From an uncultured Eubacteriales bacterium (GTDB lineage Bacteria > Bacillota > Clostridia > Oscillospirales > Acutalibacteraceae), in the NCBI GenBank assembly GCA_934675165.1, contig CAKUPP010000019.1:1-22158 (forward strand): 22,158 nt of DNA, written 5' to 3'. The position numbers were made by a program, and so were the translations under genes. Every line of letters starts with the position of its first letter. Within the stretch, counting starts at the first letter, position 1. The notes below the pieces were generated by a model. It had not been told where the DNA came from. It worked only from the letters and a program-made list of their open reading frames with translations, and did no database searches. Shown here in pieces: positions 16,381-22,158 of this stretch.

Positions 16381-17007
16381 ATGAAGAAAATATTAAAGAA
16401 AATTACATTCATCTGGTTATTGATTTTGCTTACATTATCTGGAAATAATTTTTTTAATTTAACCAGTTATTGCACTAAACCTCACAAAACGACAAAATAC
16501 AACATTCCTGAAAATTTCAAATCTATTCCATTAAATGAAATAATAATATTTGGAGGAAAATATAAAGATAAAGCATCTGTTTCAGGATATGAAAAACATC
16601 ATTTAATTTCTGCTCATTTTTGTAAAAATCATAAGGAAAAGTTAAGCACTACTACTGCACCTTGCATAATGATTCCAAAGTGGTTGCACTTAAAAACTGG
16701 AAGTCACGGCGCTTCTGGACACAGTAAAAAATTTTTAAACACAGAAGAAAATATTTATCAAAAACAAAAAAGTTTAACAGCAGTATATTGCTACGGAGTT
16801 AATGATTTAATATCATCTCTTAAATCAATAGGTTATGAAATTAACGAAACTGATATCGATTTGTTAAACACAATGACACCTGTAAAAAATTCAGTATGTG
16901 CATTATCAAATTTAACAGATATAAAAAATAAGGACCTAAATATAAAAAAAATATCATCTTACAATGACGTACAGCCTTGCAAGCTTGATTTTGACAATTT
17001 AAACTAA
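16381..17007 (+). CDS. Secreted putative HNH/HHH-type nuclease, toxin-like
   Basis: A 208-residue protein with an N-terminal signal or anchor segment (KKITFIWLLILLTLSG, 7-21). The middle (58-133) has the layout of polymorphic-toxin nucleases of the HNH/Endonuclease VII fold: GGKYKD (58-63), a Glu followed by paired His in YEKHHLIS (E71, H73, H74), APCIMIP (93-99), and H103 with LKTGSHG (104-110), then a helix with YQKQKSL. In the toxins these His coordinate metal and cut nucleic acid. The C-terminal ~65 residues are not recognised. There is no N-terminal delivery domain, and no immunity gene is obvious, since the next gene is a convergent flavodoxin. TAGGAG lies before the ATG. A shared bidirectional terminator follows. 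The assignment rests on motif order seen by eye. Confidence 0.55.
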   Translation: MKKILKKITFIWLLILLTLSGNNFFNLTSYCTKPHKTTKYNIPENFKSIPLNEIIIFGGKYKDKASVSGYEKHHLISAHFCKNHKEKLSTTTAPCIMIPKWLHLKTGSHGASGHSKKFLNTEENIYQKQKSLTAVYCYGVNDLISSLKSIGYEINETDIDLLNTMTPVKNSVCALSNLTDIKNKDLNIKKISSYNDVQPCKLDFDNLN

Positions 17008-17020
17008 AAATATAATAAAA

Positions 17021-17058
17021 ATGAACAGGCCTATTCGCTGACAACCTGTTCATTTTTT
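17021..17058. terminator. Bidirectional terminator
   Basis: ATGAACAGG (17021-17029) pairs with CCTGTTCAT (17045-17053), with T6 after it on the plus strand and T-rich sequence on the minus strand. It lies between the convergent nuclease-like and flavodoxin genes and serves both. Confidence 0.8.
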
Positions 17059-17092
17059 AGTTCTACAATTTTAAAAATCGAATATCTCTCCA

Positions 17093-17572
17093 CTATATCT
17101 CAAGAGTATCAATCCACTGTCTCAATATGTCCATATTATAATTTCCAAACCTCTTCCCTGGCTTCCACATAGTTTCGGCTGAACAACATCTTTTAAGCAA
17201 TTCTGCAGCATCAGCTATATCACTCCCACCAGACGTTGCAAACGGAACTATCGTTTTACCAGAAAAATCATAACTTTCCAAAAAAGTATCGATTATACGT
17301 GGAGCAACATACCACCAAATAGGAAATCCGACAAATATCACATTGTAATCTTCCATATTTTCAGCCTTTTCTTCAATTCTAGGACGTGAATGTTTATCAT
17401 TCATCTCCACACTGCTGCGACTATTTACATCCGTCCAATCCAAATCACTCTTCGTATATAACTTTTCAGGTTTTATTTCATATAAATCGGCTCCTATTAC
17501 TTCAGAAAGTAACTTCGCCAACTTTTTAGTTATTCCTGTAGCAGAAAAATATGCCACTAAAATTTTTTTCAT
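17093..17572 (-). CDS. Flavodoxin-family protein
   Basis: A 159-residue flavodoxin-fold protein of the Flavodoxin_4 type, binding FMN as a small cytoplasmic electron carrier or quinone/nitro reductase relative. YFSATGITKKLAKLL (8-22) is the phosphate-binding loop; GFPIWWYVAPRIIDTFLE (82-99) and FATSGGSDI (111-119) form the flavin-ring loops. Between 31 and 70 is the usual charged insertion (KPEKLYTKSDLDWTD, RSSVEMNDKHSRP). AGGGGTGC precedes the ATG. It has its own promoter at 17655-17683 and is transcribed alone; its redox partner is not in the window. Confidence 0.9.
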   Translation of the reverse strand: MKKILVAYFSATGITKKLAKLLSEVIGADLYEIKPEKLYTKSDLDWTDVNSRSSVEMNDKHSRPRIEEKAENMEDYNVIFVGFPIWWYVAPRIIDTFLESYDFSGKTIVPFATSGGSDIADAAELLKRCCSAETMWKPGKRFGNYNMDILRQWIDTLEI

Positions 17573-17654
17573 AAAAGCACCCCTATTTCAAAAATATAGT
17601 CAATATTTTTAATCAAATAGAAATTAAAAAATTATTTTTATTATTTTCAATCTT

Positions 17655-17683
17655 ATATTATCAATTCAAAAAAGCAATGTCAA
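17655..17683 (-). promoter_or_regulatory. Sigma-A promoter for flavodoxin
   Basis: A perfect TTGACA (17683-17678) lies 17 bases before TAATAT (17660-17655). The leader is about 75 nt. A second TTGACT lies closer to the gene but has no -10 box. Confidence 0.65.
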
Positions 17684-17692
17684 TATTTTTTG

Positions 17693-17851
17693 TCATAAAT
17701 ATATAATTTTTGAAAAATTGACATCCTGTATATGGCCCTCAAATATACTTCTCAACTTTTTTACACTAAAATCTATACAAGTTTCACCTCTAATTACGTC
17801 ATAATGTTCACTGTACAAAACTAATTTTGAAGTATTAACTCTCAAGTTCAC
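17693..17851 (-). CDS. Possible 52-aa protein, GTG start
   Basis: A short open frame in the 17573-18100 gap, starting GTG at 17851 and ending TGA at 17693-17695. The product is 52 residues, VNLRVNTSKLVLYSEHYDVI at the start and GHIQDVNFSKIIYL at the end. Composition is protein-like (mixed charge, aromatics, few Asn/Lys runs) rather than the AT-rich noise around it. GGGGTGG lies four bases before the GTG. An extended -10 promoter (TGGTAAAAT) lies ~60 bases upstream, with a poor -35 box. No family recognised. It could also be the remnant of a longer gene, since the frame stays open six codons upstream to a TAA. The rest of the gap (17852-18045) shows nothing further. Confidence 0.35.
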   Translation of the reverse strand: MNLRVNTSKLVLYSEHYDVIRGETCIDFSVKKLRSIFEGHIQDVNFSKIIYL

Positions 17852-18045
17852 GCAACCACCCCACAAATATTTATCAAATTCTTAAAAACATTTTACCATA
17901 AATTTACTTATTTTGAAATACCTATAATCAATTTATATACTAAAATCGCCAACAAAAAGATAATTAAAAATATTTTGATTTTTATATTCATCAACTAAAA
18001 TTATTGAATTTATTATTTGCAAAATAACTGTTTCCTAAATACAAC

Positions 18046-18075
18046 AAATCCGCCAATAATGTCATTAGCGGATTT
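18046..18075 (-). terminator. Intrinsic terminator after the surface protein gene
   Basis: AAATCCGC (18046-18053) pairs with GCGGATTT (18068-18075), extended inside by AAT/ATT pairs. It lies 25 bases beyond the stop at 18101. Confidence 0.65.
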
Positions 18076-18100
18076 ATATAGGTTTAAAATATATATAAAT

Positions 18101-19915
18101 TTAAACCACACATTTTTTCTTCTTATTACAAATGATTATCTCAATCATCCACAAAAAACTTATCACTGACAAAAAAATCCATAAATAAACATCACTGTTG
18201 TCCCCAGTTTTAGGATTACCGGACTTAAAAGCACCCGAGTTAATTCCAGATTCTTCTGCTTCGCTATTAACAAATCTACCTGATTTTGTAGTTTCAAAAT
18301 TCGTACCAACTTCACCATCTGTGTAGATAAAAGTAATCTTATGCTTACCTTCAGAAAGTGTTTTAAGATATTCGTTTTTCAAAGTGACGATTGTAGAACC
18401 TGAAGTAATTATGTAATTTTTTGAATCAACCCACAAACCATCAATTTTAATACCTACAAATTTTGAAATATCCCCGTTTACTCGAAATGAGAGTAATTCA
18501 TTGCTGCCTTTCTCCCACACACTATCGGTTCCTTCCAGAATTTTATAGTTTAATATTGTGCCGGATGATTCTGGTGTCATGGTCAGAACATTATACAGCC
18601 AAATAGTTTCACCGCTATCATCCAAACTTATCTGATCAGGCATTAAGGTAATCTCCTGATTATTAATATAGAGTTTTGTATTTTTGTCAAAATGATATCC
18701 TTCCTTCATACCTAAATCAGTAATCTTGAAATATACACCATACGTATAGCTCTTGCCGGATTCAAAACTTGTAATAAGTTTACCATTATAGCGACTATTC
18801 CAAAAATCGCTGGAGGTGATACCATATCCACTTTCGTCATTGATATCCCATCTTTGATGATCAATCTCAATAAACGGAGAAACACCCCCACTAAAGCTCG
18901 GTTTGTCACCTACCTTGAAACTGGTAACAGCTCCATCAAGTCGAATTTCCTTAACAGACGGGCCAGGGCGAATGCTTGTACCATAAGTTATATGACAGCT
19001 CTTGCCATTATCACGTACATCAACAAAAGAGCCAGAAGGCAAACTTTTTCCGTTCAACATAACATTTTTTTCATTTAGATTTTCGCTAAAAGTATAGTCA
19101 TTCTTAGATTTTAAAATCAGAGAATATTTGTATCTTCCGCCCTTTTCAAAAGTATTAAATCGCACATCACTATCATTGTAGTAGTTTTCATTTGAATACC
19201 AATAAGCAACCGTATTTAGGGTGTCAGTGACATCTTTTTCTTGCTTTTCCCAGCACTCTGTGTCAATACTATATTTCTCAAAATCGTTAATGTTAACAGC
19301 TGTAGCAGATACCTGTTCATCGGGGATATAACTCAATTTACAATTTTCAACATCGACACTGTTGATAGTTGAATTGTCATTTTTACCTGAAACCCACACC
19401 TCTACAGAATCAAGATATTCAAGCCACAAACCTGTTTTTACTTTCAAAAAAGAAGAATTATTTTTTGGCGTTCTCCTATTAAAACCATTCGCCCAAACAA
19501 CAGTTGTATCCTCGTTAAATCTGTACGAACTGCTTTTAACTTTAAAAACAATATAATAAAGAAATTTTTGACCTTCCTTCAGTTGAGTTATTCGGTTTTT
19601 TGGTTCAAGCTTGGCCATTTCATTTAAGCTAGAGTACCAATACCGTCCCGTTGAAACAATTTTATTCTCAGTTCCAGGCTCATCCTCTACTTCCTCTAAA
19701 TATTCATAGTCAATTTCATAATTTGCATCATTATTTGCTATCTTCGCCCAAGTTTGGAGGGTATCGCCCGCCTTATACTGCGGGTGGGTATAGGTAAATT
19801 CAACCTTATCGATGTCAGATGTTTCGACTGCAAATATCGAAATCGGCACAAGTGAAATTACCATACAAAGTGTAAAAAACGTTGACATAAATTTTCTTGC
19901 CAAATTAAATTTCAT
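18101..19915 (-). CDS. Sortase-anchored surface protein with X2-like domain
   Basis: A 604-residue cell-wall protein. A signal peptide covers ~1-30 (FMSTFFTLCMVISLVPISIFA). The C-terminus has the sorting signal NPKTGD (567-572), a hydrophobic helix (577-596) and a KKKK tail, so it should be linked to peptidoglycan by a sortase; NPKTG replaces the usual LPxTG. Three related segments of ~120-130 residues follow one another (~35-170, ~190-300, ~315-435). Each has a WYS/FWNSRY-type motif, then F..G..Y.Y.(V/I).(F/L)K and a short beta-strand end. Residues ~450-545 form an X2/bacterial Ig-like domain: NGDISKFVGIKIDG, SGSTIVTLKNEYLKTL, EGKHKITFIYTDGE. GAAAGGAG precedes the ATG. Likely adhesion or matrix role; no enzyme motif is seen. 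Confidence 0.82.
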   Translation of the reverse strand: MKFNLARKFMSTFFTLCMVISLVPISIFAVETSDIDKVEFTYTHPQYKAGDTLQTWAKIANNDANYEIDYEYLEEVEDEPGTENKIVSTGRYWYSSLNEMAKLEPKNRITQLKEGQKFLYYIVFKVKSSSYRFNEDTTVVWANGFNRRTPKNNSSFLKVKTGLWLEYLDSVEVWVSGKNDNSTINSVDVENCKLSYIPDEQVSATAVNINDFEKYSIDTECWEKQEKDVTDTLNTVAYWYSNENYYNDSDVRFNTFEKGGRYKYSLILKSKNDYTFSENLNEKNVMLNGKSLPSGSFVDVRDNGKSCHITYGTSIRPGPSVKEIRLDGAVTSFKVGDKPSFSGGVSPFIEIDHQRWDINDESGYGITSSDFWNSRYNGKLITSFESGKSYTYGVYFKITDLGMKEGYHFDKNTKLYINNQEITLMPDQISLDDSGETIWLYNVLTMTPESSGTILNYKILEGTDSVWEKGSNELLSFRVNGDISKFVGIKIDGLWVDSKNYIITSGSTIVTLKNEYLKTLSEGKHKITFIYTDGEVGTNFETTKSGRFVNSEAEESGINSGAFKSGNPKTGDNSDVYLWIFLSVISFLWMIEIIICNKKKKCVV

Positions 19916-19964
19916 GATTTTTCTCCTTTCAATTTTATTATTTTATGCATTTTGCTTATAAATA

Positions 19965-19992
19965 ATTATATATAAAAAATAAAAATGTGCAA
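19965..19992 (-). promoter_or_regulatory. Possible promoter for the surface protein gene
   Basis: TTGCAC (19992-19987), 16 bases, TATAAT (19970-19965) on the minus strand, ~50 bases before the start codon. Confidence 0.5.
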
Positions 19993-20023
19993 GTAAATTT
20001 TAAAAAATAAGAGAATGTGTTGT

Positions 20024-20098
20024 TGTTGGTTTACAATTGATGTGTTACAAAAGATAAAAAAGAAGACGGATAGGCCAAGTTGTATTACAGTTAAGTTG
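20024..20098 (+). mobile_element. IS481-like element end, 75-bp remnant
   Basis: TGTTGGTTTACAATTGATGT begins a stretch that aligns closely with the end of the element at 1178-1105, including the 29-bp terminal repeat (one mismatch) and the following AAAGAAGACGGAT / CAAGTTG / TTACAGTTAA blocks. The rest of the element is gone. The remaining part of the 19916-20253 gap carries only the promoter and terminator listed. Confidence 0.75.
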
Positions 20099-20190
20099 GT
20101 ATGATCTAATTAATTGCGCAAATTTTTACTATACTATTTTTAAAATTAAGTTGAATTAATCATTTATTTTCTCTGCAATATTTTTTGTAT

Positions 20191-20240
20191 AAAAAAACGG
20201 ATTATATAACAGTTTTTACACTGCTTTATACGCCGTTTCG
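20191..20240 (-). terminator. Intrinsic terminator after the AAA-ATPase gene
   Basis: On the minus strand AAACGG (20238-20233) pairs with CCGTTT (20200-20195), enclosing a second stem (GTATAAAGCAGT / ACTGTTATATAA), and is followed by T7. It lies 15 bases past the stop. Confidence 0.8.
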
Positions 20241-20253
20241 TTTTGTATAGAGA

Positions 20254-21819
20254 TTAAATTTCTTCAATTTTGATATGGTGCTGTTTTTGCTTACTATTGT
20301 AACTAATGCCAACTGCAAGTTTCTGTCCAGTATATTCTTTAAGTGCCAAAGAATAACGTTTTTCTTTAATTTGTTTTAACGCTTCATCTGGAGTGGAATC
20401 TTTTTTTAGTTCAATGATAAATGCGGGTTTGTTTTTATTATTTGGGTAGAAAATGAAATCTGCAAACCCAATTCCGGCTGGCATTTCACGCACAATTTTA
20501 TATTTTGTTCTAGCGCTCAAGTACACGAGAGTAATTATACACGCAAGGGAATTTTCATCATTGTATTTTATAACAGGGATATTTATATCGTGCGCTTCCT
20601 GAATTAGTTTTTCCATTGTTTCTGTGTCTTTTTTGAGTGTGGCTTTTAGCATCTCATTTGATTTCATAACAATTTCAGAGACTGCACCCATTGACTTATC
20701 TTCTAATGCTTCATCAAATTTTATTCTAAGTTCCTTGTTTGGAATGGCTAGTGTTTCATCATGATAGCTTAGAAATCCATAAATGGTCATTGCAGAAAGT
20801 ATCTGGTTTCTTGTATTTAATTCTTTTTGCTCTGCACCATAGCCTTTTAGTTTTATTTCCAAAGGAACACCAGACACCATTTGTACAACATCATTTTTTA
20901 TATTATCTATGTCACTATTAATATAGTATAAAATTTCATCCATTGGGCCTGTGTTAGTCCAGTAACTTTGGCACACGCCATCGCCAAGAGCATAAACAAC
21001 AGATCGGGGATTAAATATATTATCTCCTGTGTAAGTTTTATACCCGTTATACCAATCTTTTAGTTCTTCGAAGGTTATTTTATCTTGTTTTGCACACAGT
21101 TTTTTAGTCTCATCAAATGTAAATCCAAAATATTTATTATATTTTTTGTCATTTAAAATATTATATTCTTTGAACATGTTAAGTGCAGATCCTGATGAAT
21201 ACTTAGCAATGGGCAAAACTCCTGTCATATACGCAAGCTCAACGTATGGTTTATCTTTTAATAAGTCCTTCAAAAATTGTAAAAAATTTTCCCTATCTTT
21301 TTCTGAGAATAAATTGTTATTAAAAATATAATCCCATTCGTCTATTATGAAAATGAAGCTTTCATTGGTTTCGTTGTAGACTTGTGAAAATATTTTTGGC
21401 AAATATTTTGATTTATCTATTTTAACATCAGGATACAAATTAAACACATCTTCAACTAAATCTTTTATATAACCCTCAATAAATTCTTCGTATGAGCAAT
21501 TGGGTTTAGGAAGTTCATTCATAGTCATATATATCACGTTATGTTTATTCAAATGTTCCAAATATGACTCGCTTTTACTGATTTCAAGTCCATCAAAGAG
21601 TTTTTTGAAGTCAGCATTTTTTGAATAATAGCACGCAAGCATCATAGCGTTTATTGTCTTACCAAACCGGCGTGGTCTTGTTATACAAATGAACCTGTCC
21701 TTGACTCCAATTAAATTACTTATATCTTTTATCATATTTGTTTTGTCAACGAAAAATTTATCTTTCGATACTAATTCAAATTCATTATTTTTAAAATTTC
21801 CGTTTAAAAAATATGGCAT
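20254..21819 (-). CDS. AAA-ATPase-like protein with PD-(D/E)XK nuclease domain
   Basis: A 521-residue protein of the AAA-ATPase-like/DUF1703 family. N-terminal YFLNGNF and FFVDKTNMI (22-30) lead into the Walker A variant RPRRFGKT (48-55) and Walker B IIDEWD (158-163). A middle part has WYNGYKTYTGDNIFNPRSV and SYWTNTG, conserved in the family. The C-terminal nuclease-like core reads GIGFADFIF (D454), PAFIIELKK (E470, K472) and ALKQI (Q483), a complete PD-(D/E)XK set. Members are abundant in gut anaerobes and often multicopy; the cellular role is unproven, with links to mobile elements or defence suggested. GAGGCGG lies ~9 bases before the ATG. A promoter and structured leader lie upstream, and perfect inverted IS ends flank the gene. 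Confidence 0.88.
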   Translation of the reverse strand: MPYFLNGNFKNNEFELVSKDKFFVDKTNMIKDISNLIGVKDRFICITRPRRFGKTINAMMLACYYSKNADFKKLFDGLEISKSESYLEHLNKHNVIYMTMNELPKPNCSYEEFIEGYIKDLVEDVFNLYPDVKIDKSKYLPKIFSQVYNETNESFIFIIDEWDYIFNNNLFSEKDRENFLQFLKDLLKDKPYVELAYMTGVLPIAKYSSGSALNMFKEYNILNDKKYNKYFGFTFDETKKLCAKQDKITFEELKDWYNGYKTYTGDNIFNPRSVVYALGDGVCQSYWTNTGPMDEILYYINSDIDNIKNDVVQMVSGVPLEIKLKGYGAEQKELNTRNQILSAMTIYGFLSYHDETLAIPNKELRIKFDEALEDKSMGAVSEIVMKSNEMLKATLKKDTETMEKLIQEAHDINIPVIKYNDENSLACIITLVYLSARTKYKIVREMPAGIGFADFIFYPNNKNKPAFIIELKKDSTPDEALKQIKEKRYSLALKEYTGQKLAVGISYNSKQKQHHIKIEEI

Positions 21820-21869
21820 AGATGTATCACCGCCTCAAAGTTTTTATTATCGTTACTAAGCAACAAGGT

Positions 21870-21912
21870 CCTCGTCATCGTTCAAAATTTTTGACTTCGG
21901 CAACGATCGAGG
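21870..21912 (-). ncRNA. Structured leader of the AAA-ATPase gene
   Basis: In the minus-strand leader CCTCG and ATCGTT (21912-21902) pair with AACGAT and CGAGG (21882-21870), an 11-bp stem with a two-base bulge. A second small stem (GTTGC/GTAAC) follows at about 21863-21851. No T-run follows, so this is not a terminator. The neighbouring gene's leader has a weaker stem in the same place. Confidence 0.4.
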
Positions 21913-21924
21913 TTTTTATTATTT

Positions 21925-21953
21925 ATTATATCATAATATTAAAACTTTATGAA
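21925..21953 (-). promoter_or_regulatory. Promoter of the AAA-ATPase gene
   Basis: TTCATA (21953-21948), 17 bases, TATAAT (21930-21925), with the extended -10 TG one base before. It is matched box for box by the divergent promoter at 21999-22027. Confidence 0.6.
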
Positions 21954-21972
21954 CCCGCATAGAGAAAATAAA

Positions 21973-21990
21973 ATCAATTGTAAACCAACA
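21973..21990 (-). repeat. IS-end sequence between divergent promoters
   Basis: ATCAATTGTAAACCAACA is the exact reverse complement of the first 18 bases at 20024-20041. The match to the element stops there, so only the outermost end is present. Confidence 0.6.
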
Positions 21991-21998
21991 CTTTTATG

Positions 21999-22027
21999 TT
22001 CATAAACTTTTGATACTATGGTATAAT
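21999..22027 (+). promoter_or_regulatory. Promoter of the second ATPase-family gene
   Basis: TTCATA (21999-22004), 17 bases, TATAAT (22022-22027), extended -10 TG present. It is homologous to the promoter at 21925-21953, and similarity continues through the leader to AAGGCGGTGA. Confidence 0.6.
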
Positions 22028-22102
22028 TAACAGTAAGAGCCTCTATTGTTACTAAAGTCAAAGATTCAATAAAAATAAAAGCTTTAAGGCGGTGACATGT
22101 CC

Positions 22103-22158
22103 ATGTCGTATTTTTTAAATAGTATTACACCAGTAAATCAGTTTACCAAAACTACAAA
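22103..22158 (+). CDS. Start of a second AAA-ATPase-family gene (cut by window edge)
   Basis: Only 18 codons are inside the window: MSYFLNSITPVNQFTKTT. The N-terminal YFLN and the ribosome-site context (AAGGCGGTGA...ATG, then TATTTTTTAAA) match the gene at 20254-21819, so a relative of that AAA-ATPase/PD-(D/E)XK protein is expected. An in-frame ATG at 22097 is an alternative start, but alignment with the neighbour favours 22103. The rest lies beyond the window, so the family call depends on this short match and the shared promoter. Confidence 0.55.
   Translation, partial: MSYFLNSITPVNQFTKTT

Overview
The window is very AT-rich and looks like a low-GC Gram-positive anaerobe of the class Clostridia, perhaps a gut Oscillospirales/Ruminococcaceae relative. 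The signs are a MurE with the meso-diaminopimelate motif DNPR, a comEC-holA pair, an azlCD exporter pair, a wall-anchored surface protein with an NPKTG sorting signal, and AAA-ATPase/PD-(D/E)XK proteins of the kind frequent in gut anaerobes. Taxonomy is inference; no rRNA or tRNA gene is present.

Layout. Bases 1-1180 hold two hairpins, a small secreted protein of unknown function (minus strand) and a 338-bp internally deleted IS481-like element with both 29-bp ends. Bases 1190-3035 are a plus-strand unit: a sigma-A promoter, a CDF metal exporter and tadA, closed by a terminator. Bases 3108-9046 are mostly minus-strand housekeeping genes: folE-rsmA, murE and murF, and azlC-azlD. Bases 9208-13687 run on the plus strand: a HIT protein, an APRT-like phosphoribosyltransferase, comEC with a degenerate C-terminal domain, and holA. 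rpsT, often next to holA in Firmicutes, is absent.

From 13.7 kb onward the window becomes accessory. It holds a DUF4352-like lipoprotein (minus), a small secreted protein, a secreted putative HNH/HHH-type nuclease resembling polymorphic-toxin nucleases, a flavodoxin, a possible 52-aa gene, and a sortase-anchored surface protein with three internal repeats and an X2-like domain. Two diverged ~480-bp direct repeats sit upstream of the two secreted-protein genes and share a perfectly conserved 53-bp core. The upstream copy covers the start of the lipoprotein gene; the downstream copy carries a dead version of that start. This suggests duplication of a divergent promoter cassette.

The right end holds an AAA-ATPase/PD-(D/E)XK gene bracketed by perfect 18-bp inverted copies of the IS481-like end. 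Facing away from it is the start of a second gene, cut by the window edge, with a matching promoter, leader, Shine-Dalgarno region and N-terminus. The most unusual material is the duplicated promoter cassette, the stand-alone secreted toxin-like nuclease, and the paired ATPase genes associated with IS ends. Family names rest on motif recognition by eye; no database search was run.
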